From NCBI GenBank assembly GCA_910589145.1, contig CAJUSD010000002.1, forward strand, positions 124,001 through 188,000: DNA of 64,000 bases, given 5' to 3'. The position numbers were made by a program, and so were the translations under genes. Within the stretch, counting starts at the first letter, position 1. Every line of letters starts with the position of its first letter. Below, piece by piece: positions 41,490 through 49,654 of this stretch. The notes under the pieces are model-generated. The model worked only from the letters and a program-made list of their open reading frames with translations, was not told where the DNA came from and ran no database searches. Source of the stretch: an uncultured Oscillospiraceae bacterium. Its GTDB lineage: Bacteria > Bacillota > Clostridia > Oscillospirales > Ruminococcaceae.

Positions 41490-42407
41490 ATGACTTCAAC
41501 AGCCAAAAACGGGGTATGGCCTGTTATGCTGACCCCTTTTACTGAGACAGGAAAAATTGATTATAAGGGATTAGAGGCTTTAATGCAATGGTATGAGGAA
41601 GGCGGCGTAAGCGGCCTGTTCGCCGTCTGCCAGTCCAGCGAGATGTTTTATCTGAGTTTGCAGGAACGGATAGAGCTTTCACGCTTTATCAAAAAAAATG
41701 CTCATGTCCCTGTAATCTCTTCCGGGCACATTTCATACAGTATTGACGACCAAATTGACGAATTGAAACGGGTTGCTGACACTGGGGTTGACGCTGTAAT
41801 CCTTATTACCAACCGTCTTGCTGAACAGGGCAGCAGTCCAGAGCTTTGGACAGAAAACCTGAATCTCATTTTAAATGCCCTGCCAAAAGAGCTTCCGCTG
41901 GGTTTTTATGAATGCCCCTATCCCTATAAACGTTTGATATCTATGGAAGAAATCCGTTATGCAGCAAATACGGGGCGGTTTCATTTCCTGAAAGATACCT
42001 GTTGTGATGCGGCATTGATTCGGCAGCGGCTTGAAACAATTCGCGGGACAAACCTGCAGCTTTTCAACGCCAATTCTGCAACCCTTTTAGATTCCCTTCA
42101 ACATGGCGCAGCAGGTTTTTCCGGGGTTATGGCAAATTTCCATCCCAAATTATACGCCTGGCTTTGCGAAAACTGGAAAAAGGAACCCGAAAAGGCAAAA
42201 ATTGTCCAAGCTTTTTTAACAATGGCCTCCCAAATTGAAAAGCAGCTATACCCTGTCAATGCAAAAGAACATCTAAAAAATCAGAACCTCCCCATTACCA
42301 CCTATACCAGAACCAAAAACCATCATGAAATGTCTCCGCTTTTCAGCAGTGAGGTAAAGCAGTTAGAGCAGCTAACTGAATGGATTCAGCAGCAATTACA
42401 AATATAG
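41490..42407 (+). CDS. DapA/NAL-family aldolase or lyase
   Basis: A 305-residue class I aldolase of the dihydrodipicolinate synthase / N-acetylneuraminate lyase family. The Schiff-base lysine lies in FHFLKDTC (about 168) and the tyrosine in GFYECPYPYKR. The usual GTTGE substrate loop reads FAVCQSSEMFYL, so it is not a typical DapA. Its neighbourhood of glycan hydrolases favours a sugar-acid or sialic-acid-related substrate over lysine synthesis, but this is inference. The ATG at 41490 has GGAGG 8 bases upstream; an upstream extension to 41427 is unlikely. Confidence 0.8.
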   Translation: MTSTAKNGVWPVMLTPFTETGKIDYKGLEALMQWYEEGGVSGLFAVCQSSEMFYLSLQERIELSRFIKKNAHVPVISSGHISYSIDDQIDELKRVADTGVDAVILITNRLAEQGSSPELWTENLNLILNALPKELPLGFYECPYPYKRLISMEEIRYAANTGRFHFLKDTCCDAALIRQRLETIRGTNLQLFNANSATLLDSLQHGAAGFSGVMANFHPKLYAWLCENWKKEPEKAKIVQAFLTMASQIEKQLYPVNAKEHLKNQNLPITTYTRTKNHHEMSPLFSSEVKQLEQLTEWIQQQLQI

Positions 42408-42443
42408 TTAGATTTTGAGATTCTCTTATATAAAATTGTCTTA

Positions 42444-42475
42444 TTGTCAACTGTTTTAAAAAGAACAGTTGACAA
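42444..42475. promoter_or_regulatory. Palindrome: terminator of the aldolase gene and possible BirA box
   Basis: Perfect 12-bp arms TTGTCAACTGTT / AACAGTTGACAA with an 8-base loop, followed by TTTTCTTTTTAT, so it is an intrinsic terminator on the plus strand. Its ends TTGTCAAC and GTTGACAA spaced by 16 also match the BirA operator pattern of Firmicutes. The right arm contains the -35 box of the bioY promoter. Confidence 0.65.
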
Positions 42476-42497
42476 TTTTCTTTTTATCCTTTATAAT
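42469..42497 (+). promoter_or_regulatory. Sigma-A promoter of bioY
   Basis: Perfect TTGACA (42469-42474) and perfect TATAAT (42492-42497) with a 17-base spacer, 59 bases before the bioY start. The -10 abuts the BirA-like operator. Confidence 0.85.
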
Positions 42498-42527
42498 GTC
42501 AACCGTAAATCTTAAATTTGGTTGACA
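42497..42527 (+). promoter_or_regulatory. BirA-type biotin operator
   Basis: TGTCAACC and GGTTGACA are exact inverted half-sites separated by 15 bases, matching the Firmicutes BirA operator pattern. It overlaps the last base of the -10 and the transcription start region, so biotinyl-AMP-bound BirA would block bioY transcription. Confidence 0.75.
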
Positions 42528-42555
42528 ATAAAAAAAGGCAGTAAGGAGAATGATT

Positions 42556-43203
42556 ATGAAGCCAAAAATGAGTACCCGTGAACTAACAAAAACCGCCCTA
42601 TGTGTCGCCCTTCTGTGCATTTCATCCTATATTTCGTTTCCGATTCCCTTTACACCTATTGTTATTACGGCTCAAACCCTGGTAGTCAGTCTAATTGGGC
42701 TGATACTAAATCCAATGGAGTCATTCCTATCTACACTGATATTTATGCTTCTTGGATGCGTTGGACTGCCTGTTTTTTCCGGTGGTACGGCTGGCATAGG
42801 AAAATTATTTGGGCCTACAGGGGGATTTATCATTGGATTTCTGGCTGCTGCTCCTCTAATTTCTTTCACAAAGGGCAAAAAAGTAAATCCTATAAGATAT
42901 TTTCTTTCTACTGTGTTGATTGGAATGGTAATTATAGATCTATGTGGGACGCTGATGTTCAGCATCCAACAGCAAATGACAGCAGCACAATCCTTTTCCA
43001 TAGGGGTACTAATTAGCGCGCTTTCTCCTTCTTCGCTTTTTAAAGTGCTTTCAGCCACTGTAATCCCCTTTATTCCTGGTGATTTAATTAAATGTGTGTT
43101 AGCAGTGGCTGTTGGGACAGCTCTGAATAAAATCCCCGGTTTTCAATCTGTTTCTGCAGCTGTAAAAGAGGAACAAAAACATCCCGAAGGCACTATTTCA
43201 TAA
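42556..43203 (+). CDS. bioY: Biotin transporter substrate-binding subunit BioY
   Basis: A 215-residue membrane protein with about six TM helices, the substrate-specific S component of the biotin ECF transporter. BioY signatures are present: SGGTAGIGKLFGPTGGFIIGF and the C-terminal PFIPGDLIKC. The energy-coupling EcfA and EcfT are not nearby, as is usual for group II ECF systems, where they are encoded elsewhere. The ATG at 42556 has AGGAG 7 bases upstream; an ATG two codons earlier is too close. It is controlled by the BirA-type operator. Confidence 0.93.
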   Translation: MKPKMSTRELTKTALCVALLCISSYISFPIPFTPIVITAQTLVVSLIGLILNPMESFLSTLIFMLLGCVGLPVFSGGTAGIGKLFGPTGGFIIGFLAAAPLISFTKGKKVNPIRYFLSTVLIGMVIIDLCGTLMFSIQQQMTAAQSFSIGVLISALSPSSLFKVLSATVIPFIPGDLIKCVLAVAVGTALNKIPGFQSVSAAVKEEQKHPEGTIS

Positions 43204-43234
43204 AATCTAATAATCGCCCAATATCTCTTGATAC

Positions 43235-43289
43235 AGCCCCCTTAGAGTAGGCACTCGAAAAAAGTTTACGAGTGTACACTAAGGGGGCT
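43235..43289 (+). terminator. Large imperfect hairpin after bioY, at the edge of an IS remnant
   Basis: Arms AGCCCCCTTAG and CTAAGGGGGCT, with an inner stem CACTCG/CGAGTG, followed by ATTTGT. It would stop bioY transcripts but may instead be the left end of the degraded IS3-type element, whose orfA remnant begins 7 bases later. Confidence 0.55.
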
Positions 43290-43295
43290 ATTTGT

Positions 43296-43355
43296 ATGTC
43301 TAAACAAATACGTCAGAAATATAGTGCGGAACCAAAGCAGGAGGCAGTACAATAA
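43296..43355 (+). pseudogene. Remnant of an IS3-family transposase orfA
   Basis: An ATG with GGGGGC upstream encodes 19 residues, MSKQIRQKYSAEPKQEAVQ, then a stop. This is the typical N-terminus of IS3-family OrfA (usually MSKxxRxKYSxExKxEAV...). The rest of the transposase is absent; the following 220 bp up to the spoIID gene show no further homology. It marks an old insertion and deletion. Confidence 0.55.
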
Positions 43356-43416
43356 TATCCGCAAATTAGAATTCTCTAGATTCAAAATCCCTCTATCATG
43401 TTTGGCGAAAACTGAA

Positions 43417-43466
43417 CCCGTTCTCCTAAAAAGGAATTCTGCTTTTGCAAACGGGATTTTTAGGAG
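43417..43466. repeat. Interlocked inverted repeats downstream of the IS remnant
   Basis: CCCGTT (43417-43422) directly followed by CTCCTAAAAA (43423-43432) are mirrored by AACGGG (43450-43455) and TTTTTAGGAG (43457-43466). The order A-B-A'-B' means both pairs cannot nest; together they would make a pseudoknot or alternative hairpins. Confidence 0.6.
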
Positions 43467-43575
43467 TGCAGCTTTACTGTACATAGTTTTACTGCATGTC
43501 TCCCTAGGCACCAAACCTTTTTAATCGGTTTTAAGCAGTGCCTATCTTAAGTTTATGCTTACAGATTTTCAATTA

Positions 43576-44772
43576 CTAAAAATTTTCCATCTTTGCAATC
43601 TTAATTCCTGTATAATAGTGGTTCAAAATATCCTGCCAACTTTCCCCGTTTTCCCCCAGATACTCCGCACCATACTGTGACATTCCAACCCCATGCCCAT
43701 ATCCGCATACGCGAAACAGAAAAGAGCCGTTAATATATTCTACTGTAAAATTTGACGAACGGAGCCCCAAAGCGTTGCGAATGTCCATCCCTTCCAGTTG
43801 TTCCCCACAAAGGGTAAGTGCGGTTACATAGCCTGAACTGCTCCGTTCAAAGTCGCTGAACCATCCAGCCGGTTCGCCGCTGAATTCTGATTCAGAAAGC
43901 AGCCCAGCCATAGACAAAGCCTCTTTCAAACCATCTGGAGAAAAAAGTTCAGCCGTTTCATAATTGGGAGCATATTGATCTCCAATACTATCCACCGGAA
44001 CTAAATATGGAGCCGAACCCTGCCAAACATTGGAAGCATCCTCTGTTTTTCCTGCGCATATTGAGTGGTATGCTGCAACAATTGGATTTTCCTGATACAG
44101 CATAACATATCCTAACACTGGATTTACTGCCTGTTCAATGGTATCCCAGTATGCAGAACCGTTTTCCTCCCCATAACGTTCTAAGTATTGTTCCCGTGTT
44201 ACATATCCCTTCCAGTTGGAAGGATCTGCTGCAAAATCCGCCCCATGCAGGGAAGGATCTGGCTGTTTGGCGTTATCGTATTTTGCACGAAGGGCATAGG
44301 TATAACAGGCTACTGCCTGAGCCTTTAATGCTTCCGGCGAAAATGTCGGAGGCATTTCTGCGCTTACAGCGCATATCGTATATTCCCGCGCCAATAAATG
44401 GTGCTGTTCCCCAGTCGATAAATCATAAATAATAAAACTTTCGCTGTTGGGAAGGCTGATTGATGCTGGAGCTGCTGCCATACTTGAGCTGGAGGGAATT
44501 AAGGTTGGAAGGGAATCCGCTTCAGAAGGTTCCGATGGGGCATCCTCTAATTTGTTTTCTGAAGAAGCTTTAGGGATAACAACAGAATTTTGATTGCTGA
44601 AAACTTCTTGTTCGCTTTGGCTGGCTGATTGGGGCGCTTGCTGAGAAGGGGAGATATTAGGCTCGCTTGTCCTGCTTTCCTCCGTAAAACGAGTTGTCAC
44701 CCCCAACGCTGCTAACGGAATACAAAAAATTAACAGTGCCAAACACAAACATAACATAAGGTTTACTTTCAT
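43576..44772 (-). CDS. SpoIID/LytB-domain protein
   Basis: A 398-residue exported protein. An N-terminal signal anchor (about 4-24) is followed by a Ser/Pro/Glu-rich linker (about 30-120) and a SpoIID domain from about 130, with SAEMPPTFSPEALKAQAVA, AYHSICAGKTEDASNVW and the C-terminal CGYGHGVGMSQYGAEYLG. SpoIID is a lytic transglycosylase that degrades septal peptidoglycan during engulfment; related proteins act on other cell-wall steps. The linker is longer than in classical SpoIID, so this may be a paralogue. The ATG at 44772 has GAAAGGAAG 6 bases upstream. It is divergent from citrate synthase. Confidence 0.85.
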   Translation of the reverse strand: MKVNLMLCLCLALLIFCIPLAALGVTTRFTEESRTSEPNISPSQQAPQSASQSEQEVFSNQNSVVIPKASSENKLEDAPSEPSEADSLPTLIPSSSSMAAAPASISLPNSESFIIYDLSTGEQHHLLAREYTICAVSAEMPPTFSPEALKAQAVACYTYALRAKYDNAKQPDPSLHGADFAADPSNWKGYVTREQYLERYGEENGSAYWDTIEQAVNPVLGYVMLYQENPIVAAYHSICAGKTEDASNVWQGSAPYLVPVDSIGDQYAPNYETAELFSPDGLKEALSMAGLLSESEFSGEPAGWFSDFERSSSGYVTALTLCGEQLEGMDIRNALGLRSSNFTVEYINGSFLFRVCGYGHGVGMSQYGAEYLGENGESWQDILNHYYTGIKIAKMENF

Positions 44773-44947
44773 TTTTTTCTTCCTTTCTTTCATAATTTCT
44801 TGGGCTGTTATCATTCTTTGGAAATAGGTTTTTGGGTTGTTTTACGATTTTGGTCTGTAATTTCATTTTACCCGTGTCGAATTCTCCTTTATTATGAAAG
44901 ATATTATATAAAATCCTTCATTTTTAAAAAAAGCGTTGTATAAAGAA

Positions 44948-44976
44948 TTGACATTTTTTCTGGATTAGAGTACAAT
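44948..44976 (+). promoter_or_regulatory. Sigma-A promoter of citrate synthase
   Basis: A perfect TTGACA and TACAAT with a 17-base spacer, about 80 bases before the start codon. Confidence 0.8.
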
Positions 44977-45054
44977 AATAGTAATACTCTTTTTAGTTAT
45001 ATCTCATTTATTGGAAAAAGGTCTGCTATAAAATGAATGACGGGGTGAAGAATA

Positions 45055-46434
45055 ATGCAAAATATAAGTTTGCCAATTAGCTATGACAAGCGGGATGCTA
45101 TATGGGATATCCAATCCATATGCAGTCAATTCAAAGAATATAACACCATAGACACAGATTTGTATAAAGTCTATCCGGTAGCGCGCGGACTTAGAAATCC
45201 AGACGGTACTGGTGTTGTGGCTGGACTGACTCAAATCTGTAACGTTCACGGATATGTTATAGATGAAGGCGAAAAATCCCCTGTTGAGGGGCGGCTTTCC
45301 TATCGTGGCATAGATGTAAACAATTTGATAAAAGGTTGTATTGAAGAAAACCGTTTTGGTTATGAGGAAGCCGCCTGGCTTCTTTTGGTTGGAAAACTTC
45401 CGACCAAGGAACAGCTTACTACAATGAGGGAACTTATGACCTTATATCGTGAGCTGCCTGACAGCTTTGCAGAGGATGTTCTGATGAAAACCCCTTCAAA
45501 CCAGTTAATGATTCAGCTTTCCAGGGGTGTATTAGGGCTTTATTTCTATGATGAAAATCCAGATGATCTTTCAATCGAAAATCAAATGCGCCAATCCCTT
45601 CAGCTAATTGCAAGGCTTCCCAGTATTATGGTTATGGCGTATCAGATTAAGCGGCGCTTTTGGGATAAGGAGAGCATGTATTTTCATCAGCCCTTACCAG
45701 ACCAGTCTATTTCCCAAACTATTTTGAGGATGCTTCGCGCTGACACCCAATTTACCGAGGAAGAAGCCCGGCTTTTGGATATCTGTATGATTCTTCACGC
45801 TGAACATGGCGGCGGTAATAACTCTACCTTTGCCACACGTGTCCTTTCCTCCTCCGGTACTGATATTTACGCTGCAATTTCTGCCGGAATCGGTTCCCTG
45901 AAAGGCCCCCGGCATGGCGGCGCCAACAAAAAGGTCCGTGAAATGGTTGAATTTATGAAACAAGATATTAAGCATTGGGATAACGACGCTGAAGTAAAGG
46001 ATTACTTATTCCAGCTTGCCGGGAAACAGGCAGGGGATAGATCCGGGCTTATTTATGGAATGGGCCATGCAGTATATACGAAAAGCGATCCAAGAGCAGT
46101 CATTTTGAAACGAAGTGCAAGAAGACTTGCTGCTGCTAAAGGCTTTGAAGATGAATTCGCCTTATTGGAAGCTGTTGAACGCCTTGCCCCGGAAGTTTTG
46201 GCGGAAAAAGGAAAAGATAAAGTCATTTGTGCAAACGTAGATCTGTATTCAGGATTGGTTTATAAAATGCTTGGTATTCCTGACGAATTACATACCCCAA
46301 TATTTGCCGCTGCCAGAGTTGCCGGATGGTGCGCCCACCGGATGGAGGAAATTGTCTGCGGCGGCAGGCTGATCCGCCCAGCGTATAAAGCTGTTCTGCC
46401 TCATCAGGATTATCAGCCCTTAAAGGACAGATAA
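45055..46434 (+). CDS. gltA: Citrate synthase (citrate/2-methylcitrate synthase family)
   Basis: A 459-residue enzyme that condenses oxaloacetate with acetyl-CoA. It has GRLSYRGIDVNNLI near the N-terminus, the first catalytic histidine region LHAEHGGGNNSTFATRV, SLKGPRHGGANKKV with the second histidine, YGMGHAVYTKSDPRA with the third, and VDLYSGLVYKMLG. It is about 70 residues longer at the N-terminus than the compact type, as in several clostridial enzymes. In an anaerobe it probably serves glutamate synthesis through an incomplete TCA path. A second role as methylcitrate synthase cannot be excluded. The ATG follows GGGGTGAAG by 7 bases. Confidence 0.93.
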   Translation: MQNISLPISYDKRDAIWDIQSICSQFKEYNTIDTDLYKVYPVARGLRNPDGTGVVAGLTQICNVHGYVIDEGEKSPVEGRLSYRGIDVNNLIKGCIEENRFGYEEAAWLLLVGKLPTKEQLTTMRELMTLYRELPDSFAEDVLMKTPSNQLMIQLSRGVLGLYFYDENPDDLSIENQMRQSLQLIARLPSIMVMAYQIKRRFWDKESMYFHQPLPDQSISQTILRMLRADTQFTEEEARLLDICMILHAEHGGGNNSTFATRVLSSSGTDIYAAISAGIGSLKGPRHGGANKKVREMVEFMKQDIKHWDNDAEVKDYLFQLAGKQAGDRSGLIYGMGHAVYTKSDPRAVILKRSARRLAAAKGFEDEFALLEAVERLAPEVLAEKGKDKVICANVDLYSGLVYKMLGIPDELHTPIFAAARVAGWCAHRMEEIVCGGRLIRPAYKAVLPHQDYQPLKDR

Positions 46435-46439
46435 CAGAA

Positions 46440-46494
46440 CGTAAAATAAAAAGGCAATAAGATTGCAGTTATGATAAATGCAATCTTATTGCCT
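46440..46494. terminator. Intrinsic terminator, mainly for the chromate transporter genes
   Basis: A perfect 16-bp stem AGGCAATAAGATTGCA with an 11-base loop at 46452-46494. On the minus strand it is followed by TTTTATTTTA, so it ends the leftward chromate transporter transcript; on the plus strand the U run is weak. Confidence 0.75.
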
Positions 46495-46568
46495 ATGTAT
46501 TAATATAGGGGGCAGTGAAAAACGGAAACCGCCAGCCATTACTTTAAAAGGGTTTATATCCGTTAAAA

Positions 46569-47138
46569 CTAAAAACCAGTTAGAAGGTATACCGCTCCCC
46601 CAACAATGCCACAGCTAAACATAACCAGAACAGGGGAGGGTTTCCATTTCTTCAGAATGAAAAAAGCAGCGGCAAACAAAAGAACCGAAACCAGATTTAA
46701 ATGTTCCAAATGTATTGATCCCTTTTCCCCAAAAAAAGCAACCAACAGAATAGAAACCCCAGCAGATGCAATTAATGCGACGACAGCAGGTCTAAGTCCG
46801 GCTAAAATCCCCTGAATCATCTTTAAATTGCTATATTTAAAATACAAATAAGCCAAAATAGACATAATAATACAGGAAGGAAAAACACATCCAAAAGTAG
46901 CGGTAACCGCCCCCCATACTCCCTCGATACGAAGGCCGACAAAGGTAGCGGCGTTAATAGCAATAGGGCCAGGAGTCATTTCAGCAATTGTAATCAAGTC
47001 TGTAAATTCCATCATGGAAAGCCATGAATATTTTTCCACAACCTGTTCCTGGATAAGCGGCAGAGCTGCATAACCACCGCCAATGCTGAACAGGCCAATT
47101 TGAAAAAAGCTCCAAAACAATTGAATCAGCCTCATCAT
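46569..47138 (-). CDS. Chromate transporter family, half-size subunit 2
   Basis: A 189-residue membrane protein with about five TM helices. The CHR-family signatures FSIGGGYAALPLIQEQVV and EMTPGPIAINAATFVG are present. Chromate transporters move anions such as chromate or sulfate; in anaerobes the physiological substrate is often unknown. Half-size CHR proteins are encoded in pairs and work as heterodimers. The ATG overlaps the previous stop (ATGA), so the two halves are co-translated in equal amounts. Confidence 0.9.
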   Translation of the reverse strand: MMRLIQLFWSFFQIGLFSIGGGYAALPLIQEQVVEKYSWLSMMEFTDLITIAEMTPGPIAINAATFVGLRIEGVWGAVTATFGCVFPSCIIMSILAYLYFKYSNLKMIQGILAGLRPAVVALIASAGVSILLVAFFGEKGSIHLEHLNLVSVLLFAAAFFILKKWKPSPVLVMFSCGIVGGAVYLLTGF

Positions 47139-47725
47139 TCTTCCCCCCGCTCCATAGTATGTTTCAAATCCTGTAAAGCAGTCACTGCGCCAACAAGTCC
47201 GCAGGCCAATATAATAAAGACAACGTTAATATTAAAATACCAGGTAGCAATAAAGGCAGCAAACATACTAATAGTAGAAACCCATTTTTTCTGTTTGATA
47301 ATCTTGCCTCCCATAGATGTAACCACATCGGCAATAACGGCAGCAATACCGGATTGCATTCCTTTCAGCACTGCGCTTACAATGTGGTTGGATCGGAAGG
47401 CAGAGTAAAAAGCAGAGATAATGGAAATAATAATAAAAGGTGGAAGGATTGTGCCTAAAATGGTAACGGCCGCGCCTCCAACCCCTGCAATACGGTATCC
47501 GACAAAAATGGCAGCATTGACTGCTACCGAGCCTGGGGAAGATTGAGCAATTGCAGCAATATTAAGCATTTCGTCTTCCTCCAGCCATTTCAGTTCATCT
47601 ACAAACTTCTTTTTCATCAGGGGAACAATGACAAATCCTCCCCCAAAGGTAAACGCACTAAGATAAAAAGTAGAGGTAAACAGCTTTACATATTTTAACA
47701 GCTTTGCGTTCTGTATTTTTGGCAT
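47135..47725 (-). CDS. Chromate transporter family, half-size subunit 1
   Basis: A 196-residue half-size CHR protein: SAFTFGGGFVIVPLMKKKFV and AQSSPGSVAVNAAIFVGYRIAG are the counterparts of the motifs in its partner, with reversed membrane polarity expected. It has about six TMs. The ATG has AAAGGAG 8 bases upstream; a longer frame to 47794 lacks a ribosome site. It forms a two-gene operon with the next half. Confidence 0.9.
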   Translation of the reverse strand: MPKIQNAKLLKYVKLFTSTFYLSAFTFGGGFVIVPLMKKKFVDELKWLEEDEMLNIAAIAQSSPGSVAVNAAIFVGYRIAGVGGAAVTILGTILPPFIIISIISAFYSAFRSNHIVSAVLKGMQSGIAAVIADVVTSMGGKIIKQKKWVSTISMFAAFIATWYFNINVVFIILACGLVGAVTALQDLKHTMERGEE

Positions 47726-47898
47726 TTCACACGCTCCTTTTACATTATATTGCCTGTCCCTGAAATACAGGCGCTTAGTGATAAGCAAAAACATATGTAA
47801 TATTATATTATTTTATACAGAAAGATGCAACTAGATATGATTAATTTTGACCTTTACAGATAAATTGACTATTTTTCAAAAGAGCATAGGAAACTAGG

Positions 47899-47927
47899 TT
47901 GATTTTTGGGCAAACTGGCGGTATGAT
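47899..47927 (+). promoter_or_regulatory. Promoter of the epsG-like gene
   Basis: TTGATT and TATGAT with a 17-base spacer, 44 bases before the start codon. Each hexamer matches four or five of six. Confidence 0.5.
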
Positions 47928-47971
47928 GGTATCATGCCACTAAATAGACGGAGAGGAATGGTTTATAAACA

Positions 47972-49069
47972 ATGACAATTTATTATGCGCTGTTAGCTGC
48001 GGCCGTGCTGGGGGGATTCGGCCTGTGTACGCTTTGGCAAAACCCATGGGGGAAACGGATTTATACTGTTTTTATGGGACTGGTTTTTACAGTACTGGCT
48101 GGAATACGGTATTTGACCGGCTATGACTATGCCCTTTATTGGCCTACCTTTACTCAAACCTACCATATGGACTGGTACGACCTCCCCTACAGCCTTGACC
48201 GGATGGAAAAAGGCTACCTAATGGTAAACCGTCTTTTAGCAAACTTTACTATGGAAGGGTTTGTTATCTTTTTCTTTTTTGGGGCGCTGTATGCGGTCAG
48301 TATTATGTGGTTTATCCACCGCTACTCCTCCAATCCATGGATGAGCGTTGCTGCTTTCCTGTGTTTTGGACTGCTCTTTAACTCTTTCTGCTTTATGAGG
48401 CAGTACGCTGCTACTATGATCCTTATGTGGGCATTAATTGATATTAAGGAAAACCGTCCTATGCGGTTTGTTGTTTTGGTGCTTCTCGCTTCTACCTTCC
48501 ACTTGTCTGCACTTATCTTTTTACCATTTTTCCTGATTTTAAAAATTCCTTTAAACCGGGTTGTGCTCCCTGTTTTTACATTGGGGGGAATCCTAATGTA
48601 CGCCTTCTTTGAAAAGTTTTATGTTATTGCCGGAAGGCTATATTATCAAAAGGAGGTTTCCCCAAATTCCCTTGGGGTCCTTCCCTGGCCCTCTATTGGA
48701 TTTGTTATGATTCTTGTTATTTGTTTGCTCTGGAGAGCTGAACTTGTAAAGTTGAACCCATTTAATAATATTCTTATTAATTGTCTCTTTTATGGCACTT
48801 TCTGCGAATTGCTGGGAATTAAGTTCCACATTATTTCCCGTATTGCCATCCTATTTATGACTCCTGCACTTATCCTGCTTGTCAGCGATTTGGCTAAAGT
48901 TATGACGGCTGCCGCTCAATCTACCAAATACGGTTCGATTTACCCCTATATTACGCAGGCTGTCGTTTACATCCTACTACTGCTGGCAATGACCGGATAC
49001 TATGCTTTCCTAATGCATGTCAACTATAACGGTGTTGTCCCTTACCGCACCATTTCTGAAATCTATTGA
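47972..49069 (+). CDS. EpsG-family membrane protein
   Basis: A 365-residue protein with about ten TM helices. The EpsG/Wzy-like polysaccharide polymerase family is indicated by AGIRYLTGYDYALYWPTF after the second TM, and by CFMRQYAATMILMWALID with ASTFHLSALIFLPFF, the family's usual R-x-x and FHxSAL pattern. EpsG proteins polymerise or export exopolysaccharide repeat units. No glycosyltransferases are nearby, so it is an isolated member. The start codon is ATG with GAGAGGAATGG upstream. The gene for another membrane protein follows after 22 bp. Confidence 0.8.
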   Translation: MTIYYALLAAAVLGGFGLCTLWQNPWGKRIYTVFMGLVFTVLAGIRYLTGYDYALYWPTFTQTYHMDWYDLPYSLDRMEKGYLMVNRLLANFTMEGFVIFFFFGALYAVSIMWFIHRYSSNPWMSVAAFLCFGLLFNSFCFMRQYAATMILMWALIDIKENRPMRFVVLVLLASTFHLSALIFLPFFLILKIPLNRVVLPVFTLGGILMYAFFEKFYVIAGRLYYQKEVSPNSLGVLPWPSIGFVMILVICLLWRAELVKLNPFNNILINCLFYGTFCELLGIKFHIISRIAILFMTPALILLVSDLAKVMTAAAQSTKYGSIYPYITQAVVYILLLLAMTGYYAFLMHVNYNGVVPYRTISEIY

Positions 49070-49091
49070 ACAGGAGGAGGTTACTGCTATT

Positions 49092-49610
49092 ATGCCATAT
49101 AAAAAATATTCCCCTATTCTTCGATGGTTCAGTATCTGGACAGAACGGTTCCGGGTTCCTGTCTATCGCGATATGGCTATCTATCTTGCCATTTTATTGA
49201 CTTGTGGTTTTTATGCAATCTACTTTTCACGTATTGAAAAATTTTTACCGCTTATCCGCGTTGGTCTTGCCTTCTTATTTGGATTCGTTGCCATGTGGTT
49301 AGGCTTTTGCAATGGGTTTTGGGGCAGGATTAGTTTTCCGATTATGGCCACTGTTTCCGCAGTGGTACCTGGTATTCTATTCTGGATTACAAACGGTATG
49401 GATGTTGACCATGGCTTTGGAGGGTTTATATTTGACCTTTCCGTGCTTCTGTTCCAATGGCCCTTTGAAATGACCCAGAAAATGTTTTCAAAGGTTTTTT
49501 TCCGTATTCCACTTTCACTTACTGCTTTTCTTCCAGTTCTTAACGTATGGTTTTTCTTTGTAATTGGCTGGCTTGTAAAAGCAAGGTTTTTCCAAACGAC
49601 CAAACATTAA
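49092..49610 (+). CDS. Hypothetical membrane protein
   Basis: A 172-residue protein with four or five TM helices (segments such as YLAILLTCGFYAIYF, LAFLFGFVAMWLGF, FPIMATVSAVVPGILFWI and NVWFFFVIGWLVKARFF) and a basic N-terminus. No family is recognised. It starts at an ATG 11 bases after AGGAGG; a longer frame reaches into the epsG-like gene. Close spacing suggests an operon with the EpsG-like protein, perhaps in the same envelope function. Confidence 0.65.
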   Translation: MPYKKYSPILRWFSIWTERFRVPVYRDMAIYLAILLTCGFYAIYFSRIEKFLPLIRVGLAFLFGFVAMWLGFCNGFWGRISFPIMATVSAVVPGILFWITNGMDVDHGFGGFIFDLSVLLFQWPFEMTQKMFSKVFFRIPLSLTAFLPVLNVWFFFVIGWLVKARFFQTTKH

Positions 49611-49654
49611 AGTAATATATTTTATATCTGAGAGACTTGAAAGGAAACCAATCT

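Noticed and set aside
43266-43514. 82-codon minus-strand frame opposite the IS remnant
   Set aside because: It covers inverted repeats and has no ribosome site or recognisable product.
44657-44866. 69-codon minus-strand frame overlapping the start of the SpoIID gene
   Set aside because: Different frame from the SpoIID signal anchor; its start ATG has only a distant GGAG and the product has no family features.
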